In this document: positions 8,138 through 15,022 of the stretch, in pieces
Layout: each line of letters opens with the position of its first letter
Numbering within the stretch: the first letter of the stretch is position 1
Source: DASXMX01 sp036794395
Lineage (GTDB): Bacteria; Planctomycetota; Phycisphaerae; Tepidisphaerales; Tepidisphaeraceae
Direction of reading: 5' to 3'
Length of the DNA stretch: 40,435 nt
Assembly: GCA_036794395.1 (NCBI GenBank)
Contig: DAIRGS010000024.1
Span: 1-40,435, forward strand
Position numbers and translations under genes: made by a program
The notes under the pieces: generated by a model
The model's database searches: none
What the model saw: the letters and a program-made list of their open reading frames with translations, nothing else
Told to the model about the DNA's origin: nothing

Positions 8138-9553
8138 ATGATTCAGCAGGCGGTCCCAGTTCGGAAAGAATTGATCTCAACCGGATCGGCGATACGATCA
8201 ACCATTCCCATGCATGCCCCAGCCGAACAAAAGCCCCTTGCGCTGCCGTTGTCTTCCAAGGCGGCCCGTACAAAAGATGCGCCGATCAGCTATTTGATCG
8301 CAATGGCGATGCGAAATCCCGGCGTCATCAACCTCGCTGCCGGGCTGGTCGATCCATTAACCCTCCCGGTCGAAGCCTGCGGGGAAATCGCCGCCAGGAT
8401 TTTCAGCGACCCCGCGCGTGGGCGGGCCGCACTCCAATATGACACGACTCTTGGTCTAGCGGATCTGCGTCGCGAGGCGCTCAAGCACCTGCTGAAACTT
8501 GAAGGCGCCGAAGCAGGATCGATGGGCCTCACGCCCGATGACGTGGTGGTCACAACCGGCTCGCAACAGGCCCTTTACCTGGTCGGAGACGTGTTGGTTG
8601 ATCCGGGCGATATCGTCATTGCTGCCGGGCCAAGCTATTTCGTATTCACCGGGGCTTTGGATTCACTGGGCGCCACAATTCTAAGTGTGCCAATGGACGA
8701 AAACGGCATGGATGTGGATGCCGTCGAACGCCTGCTGGCCAGGATCGAAAGCCAGGGCAAGCTTGGCCGCGTCAAGTTCGTGTACTGCACCAGTTATTAT
8801 CAAAATCCCACCGGCTTGACGCTTTCGGCAGAGCGTCGGCCGCGACTGCTGGAGATTATAAAACGGTTTAGCAAGGATCATCGAATTCTGGTGCTCGAAG
8901 ACGCTGCCTATCGCGAGCTGCGTTACGACGGGCCGGCCCACCGCTCGATCAAGTCTTACGATCCGGACAATCTTTACACGGTCATCAGCCAGACCTTCAG
9001 CAAGCCTTTTGCGCCAGGATTGAAGCTGGGATACAGCGCAATGCCGGCGGATCTGCTGCACGCCGTGCTTCAGCAGAAGGGCAGTCACGATTTCGGTACG
9101 TCGAGCCTGGCGCAGCACCTGGCCCTGGAAGCCTTCCGCGATGGCAGCTACGCCAGGCAGGTTGAGGTTCTGCGCAAGGGCTACCGGGCCAAGCGCGATA
9201 TTGTGCTCTCATCGCTCAAGCAGTTCATGCCCAAAGATAAAGATATCCACTGGACGCATCCGCACGGCGGGCTCTACGTTTGGCTTACCTTGCCCGACTT
9301 TATCAACACCTCGCGCACCGGTGCGATGTTCGCGCGGTGTGTCGATCATGGGGTTTTATACGTCCCTGGCGAATATTGCTTTCAAGCTTCCGAGGGCGGG
9401 GCGGTCCCGGAGAACCAGCTCCGACTCAGTTACGGCCAGGTCGCCCCCGACCAAATTAGCCATGGTATTCAGCGTCTGGCCGAAGTGGTGGGGGAGCTGG
9501 TCGCCGAGCACCAATCTCAATCCTCACATCTCAGAGCTGGAACAACGCCATGA
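8138..9553 (+). CDS. PLP-dependent aminotransferase, class I/II fold
   Basis: A 471-residue fold-type I aminotransferase resembling the 2-aminoadipate/MocR-type enzymes without the winged-helix domain. Visible are the N-terminal substrate-site motif INLAAGLVDP, the cofactor-binding TGSQQALYLVGDVL, the NPTG motif in YYQNPTGLTLS, the aspartate in LEDAAYRELRY that contacts the pyridine nitrogen, the Schiff-base lysine (about K289) in SQTFSKPFAPGLKLGY, and the C-terminal Arg in NQLRLSYG. It converts an amino acid to its 2-oxo acid; the substrate cannot be fixed. The start at 8138 has AGGG just upstream; an in-frame ATG at 8210 is an alternative. The stop overlaps the lptF start (ATGATG), indicating translational coupling, though a functional link to LPS transport is not obvious. 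Confidence 0.85.
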   Translation: MIQQAVPVRKELISTGSAIRSTIPMHAPAEQKPLALPLSSKAARTKDAPISYLIAMAMRNPGVINLAAGLVDPLTLPVEACGEIAARIFSDPARGRAALQYDTTLGLADLRREALKHLLKLEGAEAGSMGLTPDDVVVTTGSQQALYLVGDVLVDPGDIVIAAGPSYFVFTGALDSLGATILSVPMDENGMDVDAVERLLARIESQGKLGRVKFVYCTSYYQNPTGLTLSAERRPRLLEIIKRFSKDHRILVLEDAAYRELRYDGPAHRSIKSYDPDNLYTVISQTFSKPFAPGLKLGYSAMPADLLHAVLQQKGSHDFGTSSLAQHLALEAFRDGSYARQVEVLRKGYRAKRDIVLSSLKQFMPKDKDIHWTHPHGGLYVWLTLPDFINTSRTGAMFARCVDHGVLYVPGEYCFQASEGGAVPENQLRLSYGQVAPDQISHGIQRLAEVVGELVAEHQSQSSHLRAGTTP

Positions 9554-11364
9554 TGGGGCGCACGCTCTTCTGGTACATCTTCCGTGACCTGTTCAAGATC
9601 TTCATGATGGCCAACGGCGCGTTGGCCGGCATCATGAGCTTCGGCGGTTTGCTGCGACCTCTTACGCACCAGGGTCTGGATGCCGGGCAGGTCGGCAAGC
9701 TGCTGACTTATTTCAACATGGCGATGCTCACGTATTCGCTGCCGATTGCCGCACTATTTGCGACGACGGTGGTCTACGGACGCCTATCGGCCGACAATGA
9801 ACTAACCGCCTGTCGAGCCGGCGGCCTCAGCCATTTGACTGTCACCTTGCCGGCTTTTGTCCTCGGAATCATCGTTGCCATTCTCAGTCTCGTATTCCTG
9901 TGCTTCATCGTCCCGATTTACACGCTCAAGGCCGAGCAAACGCTGTATTCCAATATGGCGAAATTGATCGCCGGCGAAATTCAAAAATCCCATCAAATCA
10001 AGTTCAAGCAAGCCGGCGTCACGATTTACGCCCGCGACGCCTATATCCCACCCAACAGCGGCAAGCACGGCCAGCAGATTGTTGTACTTCGTGACCCAAC
10101 TATCGAAACGCTCCAACGCCCTTACAAAGAAGACAAGGAATACCACGTCCCCAAAGATTTTTACTCCGCAAGTGAAGCGGTGATCTACATCGAGCAGCTC
10201 GAAAAAGGCGAGCATCGCGGTACGGGAAAGGTCAACGTCAATGTGTCCCTCACCGACGGCACCAAGTTTCCCCGGCAATTTGAAGATGCGGTCGAAGCCG
10301 GGGTTGATGCCACCCGGTATGGGCCAATGGAGATCGAATCGCCCATTAAGGAAGACACCAAATTCATGGACGTCTGGCGGCTCAAAAATCTGTATCACGA
10401 CCCGGCCGGCGGGGCAAAGGTAAAGCGCGTTCTAAGCGAATTTGTCCGACGAGATCAGGAAGCGTTTCTGTGCGATCGCATCATCGCCGACCTGAATAAC
10501 TCCGGCGAGACGGTGTTCCATTTGAGTGATGGTGAAACAGACATTCTAAAGCGTGTGAATACCGCCCCCTTGGCAGTTGCGCGTCCGAGCGGGGTGCTGC
10601 TTCCACCCCCTCCACCGGCCGGCCAGCTCGCTTCGTGGTCTGCCAGTCAGTCGGCGGCGGACCTGCTGGCCGTGTCGAGCAGTTTTTCGTTACCACTTAT
10701 CGTGCCGGTTCAGCCCATTGCGGAGTCCCGCCCGTTTGAGTTCCGCCAGAAAGCCGCTGATGGCTCAACGATTTTCATTAGTGCCCGAACCGCACGCGTG
10801 CAGGTCCGCCCCAGCGATGAGCCCGACATGATGCAGGTCAGTATCGATCTGGACGACGTGGTGCGCCATCTCGGAAATGATTTGGTGGGATCACGCAGCT
10901 ATCCACCGATCGTGCTTAACGTCCCGTCCAACAGTGGCATTAAAAAAATCGCCAACCGCGGCGTGAACTTCTACGCGCGATCCGATCCGGAGAAAGACGA
11001 CCGGCAAAAAATTGGTCGTGAGTTGCTGGCCTTGTCCAACCAAATCCTCGCTGAGAGCAACAGCCGGGTATCCTTTGCTATTAGCTGCCTTGTGCTGGTG
11101 ATGATGGGATGCGCCCTGGGAATGATGTTCCGCAGCGGGAATTTCCTGAGCGCGTTTGCTATCAGCGTAGTTCCCGCTCTGTTGACGATCACGCTCATCG
11201 TCGCCGGACAGCGCGTTTCCGGTAACGTACCGGACCAACTCAAGATCGACATCTTCCACTACGTAAATAGCCCGCTCCGGATGGGCTTGGGCCTGATCTG
11301 GGCGGGAAACTGTGCGAACTTTGTTCTGGCGGTTGTACTTCTGGGAAGACTGCAACGCAGATGA
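9550..11364 (+). CDS. lptF: LptF-like permease of the LPS export complex
   Basis: A 604-residue LptF/LptG (YjgP/YjgQ) family permease. With LptB and LptG this family extracts lipopolysaccharide from the inner membrane and feeds it to the periplasmic bridge. Three N-terminal membrane segments (to about residue 125, including the GRLSADNELTACRAGG cytoplasmic loop typical of the family) and three C-terminal ones (about 510-600, VSFAISCLVLVMMGCALGMMF onward in pieces) flank a large periplasmic part. That part is longer than in most LptF, with a Pro/Ser/Ala-rich insert around 345-380 (LLPPPPPAGQLASWSASQ). The gene starts inside the aminotransferase stop and overlaps lptG by four bases. Assignment as LptF rather than LptG rests on gene order and N-terminal style. 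Confidence 0.85.
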   Translation: MMGRTLFWYIFRDLFKIFMMANGALAGIMSFGGLLRPLTHQGLDAGQVGKLLTYFNMAMLTYSLPIAALFATTVVYGRLSADNELTACRAGGLSHLTVTLPAFVLGIIVAILSLVFLCFIVPIYTLKAEQTLYSNMAKLIAGEIQKSHQIKFKQAGVTIYARDAYIPPNSGKHGQQIVVLRDPTIETLQRPYKEDKEYHVPKDFYSASEAVIYIEQLEKGEHRGTGKVNVNVSLTDGTKFPRQFEDAVEAGVDATRYGPMEIESPIKEDTKFMDVWRLKNLYHDPAGGAKVKRVLSEFVRRDQEAFLCDRIIADLNNSGETVFHLSDGETDILKRVNTAPLAVARPSGVLLPPPPPAGQLASWSASQSAADLLAVSSSFSLPLIVPVQPIAESRPFEFRQKAADGSTIFISARTARVQVRPSDEPDMMQVSIDLDDVVRHLGNDLVGSRSYPPIVLNVPSNSGIKKIANRGVNFYARSDPEKDDRQKIGRELLALSNQILAESNSRVSFAISCLVLVMMGCALGMMFRSGNFLSAFAISVVPALLTITLIVAGQRVSGNVPDQLKIDIFHYVNSPLRMGLGLIWAGNCANFVLAVVLLGRLQRR

Positions 11365-12539
11365 AGATCATCGATCGCTACGTCATCCTCAGCTTTCTCC
11401 GCAACTACGTCATCAGCTTTATGGTGCTCGTGGGGATGTACGTGGTGATGGACATGGTGTTCAACTTCAACCATATGGTTGATGTGCAGTCGGGCGCGGG
11501 TGCGGAGAATCAGGGGATGCTCGCGGCACTGTATGACATTGTCGACTTCTATTTCTATCAGTGCTTCCTGATCTTCGTGCAGTTGAGCGGGATCATTCCG
11601 GTCGTCGCGGCTGCGTTTACATTGATGCGTTTTAGCCGGTTCAACGAGCTGACGGCGATGTTGGCCGCGGGCGTTCCGCTGTTGCGAATAGCAGCGCCGA
11701 TCATCCTGGTTTCAGTGGTACTTAATGGATTGCTGCTGGTCGATCAGGAACTCATTATCCCGCCGATGATTCCGAAGCTCGTCCGTGACCACGATGAAGT
11801 ACACAAGGGCCCGCGGGGATACTACGGCATTGAAGCAATGCAGGACTCCAGTTCGGCTTTGGTGTACGCGGCGCGATTTTTCCCGAACCCCGCCGAGCAG
11901 TCGCCCTACATGCTCGATCTCGACGTCATCGAGCGAACCGCGCAGGAGAAGTCGGTTGGCGGCGAACAGCGCACCGTTATGGTCCCCTCCGGGCACCTTC
12001 AGGCGGACGAAGCCCACTGGAATCCCGACACCCAACAATGGGACCTGCTTAATGGCCGCCTTACCACCGGATTGCGAGGCGAAACCCATACGGTCCGCCC
12101 CGCGGCCGTATATAAGAGCAACATCACACCCGAAGAAATTGCGCTGTATAAAAGCGGAAGCTACGTCGAGCTCCTGCCCACCCATCGCATCGATCAGCTG
12201 CTGACCCGTCCCAATCTGTACGGCAAGATGGACCTGCTTCGCGTAAAGCACTGGCGATTCACCCAGCCCTTGATGAACGTGGTCCTGCTGCTACTGGCCA
12301 TTCCATGCGTGATGACCCGTGAGCCCGGCAAGCTGAAGACCGCCGCCACCAAAACCTTGGCATTGATGGGCGCTGCAATGGCCTCCGTGTTCGTCTTCCA
12401 CCAGCTCGCAAACAGCATTCCCCCTGGCCTGGCCTCCATGCCAACTGGGACCGCGACTTGGGCAATGCTGATGGCATGGTCACCCATCTTCATCTTCGGC
12501 CCGCTAAGCGTGTTTTTATTGGACCGGGTGAAAACGTGA
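11361..12539 (+). CDS. lptG: LptG-like permease of the LPS export complex
   Basis: A 392-residue LptF/LptG family permease. The N-terminus MKIIDRYVILSFLRNYVISF leads into the first membrane segment. The loop FSRFNELTAMLAAGVPLLRIAAP matches the conserved cytoplasmic coupling segment, and three more helices lie near the C-terminus (about 285-390, PLMNVVLLLLAIPCVMTREP). The periplasmic jelly-roll part contains HLQADEAHWNPDTQQWDLLNG, the usual 'the thing being written is described' beta repeat of LptG. It overlaps lptF by ATGA, so the two are co-translated. LptB, LptC and LptA are not in the window. The transcript probably ends at the strong hairpin at 12781-12819. Confidence 0.88.
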   Translation: MKIIDRYVILSFLRNYVISFMVLVGMYVVMDMVFNFNHMVDVQSGAGAENQGMLAALYDIVDFYFYQCFLIFVQLSGIIPVVAAAFTLMRFSRFNELTAMLAAGVPLLRIAAPIILVSVVLNGLLLVDQELIIPPMIPKLVRDHDEVHKGPRGYYGIEAMQDSSSALVYAARFFPNPAEQSPYMLDLDVIERTAQEKSVGGEQRTVMVPSGHLQADEAHWNPDTQQWDLLNGRLTTGLRGETHTVRPAAVYKSNITPEEIALYKSGSYVELLPTHRIDQLLTRPNLYGKMDLLRVKHWRFTQPLMNVVLLLLAIPCVMTREPGKLKTAATKTLALMGAAMASVFVFHQLANSIPPGLASMPTGTATWAMLMAWSPIFIFGPLSVFLLDRVKT

Positions 12540-12650
12540 GGCAGTGGGCAGTGGGCAGTGGGCGGTGGGGGGTGGGGGGAAATGCGGTAATCGATAATCG
12601 CCCGATAAATTCCCCTTCGGTTCTGCCTACAGCCTGCTGCATACTGCCTG
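12539..12650. repeat. CAGTGGG-type imperfect palindromic repeat (copy 1)
   Basis: Immediately after the lptG stop lies AGGCAGTGGGCAGTGGGCAG, continuing into GGCGGTGG and a G-run. The partner arm is ACAGCCTGCTGCATACTGCC near 12630-12648. The arms pair only in part. This AGGCAGTGGGCAG word is a known kind of dispersed spacer repeat in several environmental phyla. No gene is present. Confidence 0.65.
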
Positions 12651-12684
12651 GTGATTTTTCCTTTGCCTCCCCCAATCTCGAATC

Positions 12685-12767
12685 GTAGATCATGTTTGTC
12701 AGGCAAACGTGTCCTGCTGATCACCTTAACGGGTAATCAAAAGGGGCCTGACGCGACGCTCCCCTTC
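12685..12767 (+). ncRNA. candidate structured RNA or long 3' UTR ahead of the terminator
   Basis: Two hairpins precede the intrinsic terminator at 12781. The first is CATGTTTG at 12691-12698 with CAAACGTG at 12704-12711 (eight pairs including one G-U, loop TCAGG). The second is AAGGGG at 12741-12746 with CCCCTT at 12761-12766. With the terminator they make a three-hairpin unit of about 135 bases, either a small RNA or the 3' end of the lptG message. No known RNA family was recognised, and no promoter was identified directly upstream. Confidence 0.3.
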
Positions 12768-12780
12768 CCACTTTCTGGCG

Positions 12781-12819
12781 ATGCCGGCCGTGGTCACAAC
12801 CATGGCCGGCATTTTTTTA
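12781..12819 (+). terminator. strong intrinsic terminator
   Basis: The stem ATGCCGGCC (12781-12789) pairs with GGCCGGCAT (12804-12812). It extends inward by TGGT/ACCA around a CACA loop and is followed by seven T residues. It ends transcription coming from the lptFG direction. A CAGTGGG repeat begins directly after the T-run. Confidence 0.85.
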
Positions 12820-12820
12820 T

Positions 12821-12934
12821 GCAGTGGGCAGTGCGCAGTGCGCAGGAAAAAGAACCGCCGCATCTGCGCTTCAGCATGCGTACCAACCCCCCCCGCGACT
12901 GACGATTCCTGCTTCCTGCCCACCGCCCACCGCC
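12821..12934. repeat. CAGTGGG-type imperfect palindromic repeat (copy 2)
   Basis: The left arm GCAGTGGGCAGTGCGCAGTG (12821-12840, then CGCAGGAA) faces the right arm TTCCTGCTTCCTGCCCACCG (12906-12925, continuing CCCACCGCC). It is the same repeat word as at 12539. It fills the spacer between the terminator and the ispE promoter. Confidence 0.65.
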
Positions 12935-12957
12935 GACTATCTCTCATCAAATTCTTA

Positions 12958-12986
12958 TTGACCCTGTCACTCGAACGTCGTATCTT
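12958..12986 (+). promoter_or_regulatory. sigma-70-like promoter for ispE-spoVG
   Basis: TTGACC at 12958-12963, a 17-base spacer and TATCTT at 12981-12986 fit a housekeeping promoter well. The transcript would have a leader of about 140 bases before ispE, in which no coding sequence was recognised. Confidence 0.6.
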
Positions 12987-13131
12987 GACGAACAACTAAT
13001 TTGCGATCATTTCGAGAGGTTTTGGCGGGGGCATTTCGGTAGTTTTGAAGAGATCGAGAAACGGAAGCGACAAGGCAGTGTTTGCGCGAGCGTTGCTTGA
13101 CAGCACCGCTTAAAGCACCAAGAGTGCGGCC

Positions 13132-14049
13132 ATGCGTGTGCTCGCGTCGGCAAAAATCAATATTCACCTCCGCGTCGGTTCGCGACGTCCAGACGGGTTC
13201 CACCCGTTATTGTCGTGGATGACCACGGTGGGGCTCTTTGACACTTTGACTTTTGAACCGACTGCCCTCAATGGCATTGCCGCCGAGGGTCGCGTTTCCC
13301 TTCGCAGCGACATGCCCGGCTTGCCGTGCGATGAGCGAAATTTGATCGTCCGCATAGCCAATCTGTTTCGCAATGAATTTAAGCCGCAAGAACTTCGCGA
13401 CTTCGACGTATTTCTGGAAAAGAAGATTCCGGTTGGTGCTGGTCTTGGCGGAGGAAGCTCAGACGCCGCCTCTGCACTTATGGCACTGAACCGGTTGTGG
13501 AGGACCGGTGGGGCGGCGAATGTCCTCTCGGCATTCGCCGCCCGAATTGGAAGTGATCTTTCGTTCTTTTTTCACGGCCCCAGCAGTGTGTGCCGCGGAC
13601 GAGGTGAAATTGTTTCGCCAATCGCTCGACCATCCGTTGCGTGGGCTGTGCTTGTGTTGCCAAAGTTGTCGATGCCAACGCCTGCGGTATATCAGCGATT
13701 CGATCAGATGAATCTTGGCCGCGATGAGGATGTGGATCGTGAGCCCAACTGGGATGAGTGGACGAAATTGAGCGGTGAGGAATTGTTGCCGAGGCTCGTC
13801 AACGATTTGGAGGCGCCCGCATTTGATATTGCGCCAGTCCTCGGCGAATTGTGCGCTCAAATTGAACGTCTGCTCGATCGCCCGGTAAGAATGAGTGGAA
13901 GCGGCAGCAGCTTGTTTACGTTGTTTGACCTGCAATCGCATGCGATTGCCGCTGTTGAAAAAATTGCGCGTGATTTGAAAGAACGTGCAGTAGCCGTTGA
14001 GCTTTCTCCCGTACTGCGGGATGACTTGAACGAAAACGCTGCGATGTAA
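13132..14049 (+). CDS. ispE: 4-diphosphocytidyl-2-C-methyl-D-erythritol kinase
   Basis: A 305-residue GHMP kinase of the MEP isoprenoid pathway, which phosphorylates the 2-hydroxyl of CDP-methylerythritol using ATP in the cytoplasm. The N-terminal SAKINIHLRVGSRRPDGFHPL carries the conserved Lys and the family's DG(F/Y)H motif. The ATP-binding glycine loop PVGAGLGGGSSDAA is at residues 100-113, and the C-terminal MSGSGSSLFTLF motif is at about 253. Length and ends match the family. No clear ribosome binding site precedes the ATG. It is followed by spoVG, an arrangement also seen in Firmicutes, where ispE lies near spoVG. Confidence 0.95.
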   Translation: MRVLASAKINIHLRVGSRRPDGFHPLLSWMTTVGLFDTLTFEPTALNGIAAEGRVSLRSDMPGLPCDERNLIVRIANLFRNEFKPQELRDFDVFLEKKIPVGAGLGGGSSDAASALMALNRLWRTGGAANVLSAFAARIGSDLSFFFHGPSSVCRGRGEIVSPIARPSVAWAVLVLPKLSMPTPAVYQRFDQMNLGRDEDVDREPNWDEWTKLSGEELLPRLVNDLEAPAFDIAPVLGELCAQIERLLDRPVRMSGSGSSLFTLFDLQSHAIAAVEKIARDLKERAVAVELSPVLRDDLNENAAM

Positions 14050-14228
14050 TATTTAGGTTTGCCGGCAGGCCTCGCGCCCCAGGGTGGCGGGGGTTGCCGG
14101 TGGAGACGGAATTCCGTCCCTCATACGAGCACGGCGGACCCGCGGGCCACGTTGGCCGCATATCTGAAGCGGGTCATTCGCCAATGCTTTGAGGGCATTA
14201 CATGTCTCTTGCAACCGGGAGGTGCACC

Positions 14229-14729
14229 ATGCATCTGACGGAAGTTCGTATCAATCTATGCGCCGGGCGGGGAAGCCGCCTCAAGGCCTTCTGCTCACTC
14301 ACCTTTGACGGCACGTTCGTCGTTCGCGACGTGAAGCTGATCGACGGCAACGATGGGCTCTTCCTGGCCATGCCATCCCGAAAGCTGTGCGATCATTGCC
14401 CGGCTTGCTCGGAAAAAAACCATCTGCGCGCCAGGTTCTGCAATCACTGTGGCGAGCGGCTCAACGAAGATCGTTTCCTTTCGCATCGAAATGGCAATGG
14501 CCAGAACCGGTTGAAGCTGCACGCCGACATCGCCCATCCCATCAACGCGGAGTGCCGCCGCCAGATCGAGCGGACCGTTCTCGCTGCCTACACCCGCGAG
14601 CTTGATCGCAGCAAGATGCCGGGCTACGTTCCGCCAACCCTTGACGGCGAGGATTTTGATATTTACGATGACATGCTGGCTCGAATTCATGAGCCTCATG
14701 CGGATTTGCGTGCTATCGGCACCGCCTGA
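14229..14729 (+). CDS. spoVG: SpoVG-family protein with zinc-ribbon insertion
   Basis: A 166-residue protein. The N-terminal part MHLTEVRINL to VVRDVKLIDGNDGLFLAMPSRK (residues 1-52) and the later DIAHPINAECRRQIE (about 100-114) are the two halves of the SpoVG fold, a small nucleic-acid-binding regulator. Between them sits a zinc ribbon, CDHCPAC with CNHCGERL (Cys 54, 57, 60, 71, 74), absent from the roughly 95-residue Bacillus protein. A C-terminal tail of about 45 residues follows. The start at 14229 was chosen over 14202 because GGGAGGTG lies just upstream and the protein then begins like its relatives. It follows ispE after about 180 bases. The insert suggests altered RNA or DNA binding in this lineage. 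Confidence 0.88.
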   Translation: MHLTEVRINLCAGRGSRLKAFCSLTFDGTFVVRDVKLIDGNDGLFLAMPSRKLCDHCPACSEKNHLRARFCNHCGERLNEDRFLSHRNGNGQNRLKLHADIAHPINAECRRQIERTVLAAYTRELDRSKMPGYVPPTLDGEDFDIYDDMLARIHEPHADLRAIGTA

Positions 14730-14755
14730 GGCCAGATTTCGTATCGCCGATATTT

Positions 14756-14783
14756 CCAAGTGCTTATCCCATAAGCACTTTGG
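14756..14783 (+). terminator. strong hairpin after spoVG
   Basis: AAGTGCTTAT (14758-14767) pairs with ATAAGCACTT (14771-14780) around a CCC loop, with CCA/TGG extending the base. There is no long T-run, so it may end the spoVG message weakly, or the palindrome may serve as an operator for the ilv promoter that must lie hereabouts. Confidence 0.5.
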
Positions 14784-14796
14784 CTGAAAGATTTTG

Positions 14797-14850
14797 ATGC
14801 TGCGGCTGGTTCTATCCCCGGCCATCGTCATTACGGTGGTCGTACGATAG
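14797..14850 (+). CDS. ilvB leader peptide rich in Leu, Val and Ile
   Basis: An open frame of 17 codons plus stop: MLRLVLSPAIVITVVVR. Ten of the 17 residues are branched-chain (Leu 2, 4, 6; Val 5, 11, 14, 15, 16; Ile 10, 12). It ends 172 bases before the acetolactate synthase gene and 22 bases before an intrinsic terminator. That is the layout of the ilv leader peptides of enterobacteria, where ribosome stalling at Val/Leu/Ile codons decides whether transcription continues. GAAAG about 8 bases upstream may serve as the ribosome binding site. The peptide itself would have no other function. Composition and position are directly visible; the regulatory role is inference. Confidence 0.7.
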   Translation: MLRLVLSPAIVITVVVR

Positions 14851-14928
14851 GCCGGAACTCTGGTGTCGCTGGAACCTCTTATTGAGGTTTTTGGCATGCC
14901 GGAACCGGCCCGCCCTGATCGTACGACC
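14818..14928 (+). promoter_or_regulatory. alternative RNA structures of the ilv leader
   Basis: Within the leader frame, CCGGCCATCGT (14818-14828) pairs with ACGAT-A-GGCCGG (14844-14855), a hairpin that covers the Ile/Val codons. Its 3' half can instead pair downstream: GGTCGTACGAT (14838-14848) is the exact complement of 14918-14928, and GGCCGG (14850-14855) of CCGGCC at 14905-14910. The two folds exclude each other, and the second encloses the terminator. This is what an attenuator needs, although a direct antiterminator against the terminator arm is only weak (GGTTC at 14808 with GAACC at 14872). Confidence 0.5.
14873..14892 (+). terminator. intrinsic terminator in the ilvB leader
   Basis: AACCTC (14873-14878), loop TTATT, GAGGTT (14884-14889) and a run of five T residues. 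It lies between the leader peptide and ilvB, so it would stop transcription before ilvB unless overridden. Confidence 0.65.
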
Positions 14929-15022
14929 TTCGTTTCCTCACCCCACGACATTCAGATAATCATTGAAGGCCCGCCGGTATCCCAGTACATTTGCCGGCCC
15001 TTAACGCTAGCGAGAACACCCT

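Noticed and set aside
13097..13125. Second ispE promoter at a TTGACA
   Set aside because: No acceptable -10 element at 16-18 bases, and the start point would fall at the start codon.
14050..14201. tRNA or other stable RNA between ispE and spoVG
   Set aside because: There are GC-rich hairpins and a GACGGAATTCCGTC palindrome (14105-14118), but no cloverleaf, T-loop or terminator pattern.
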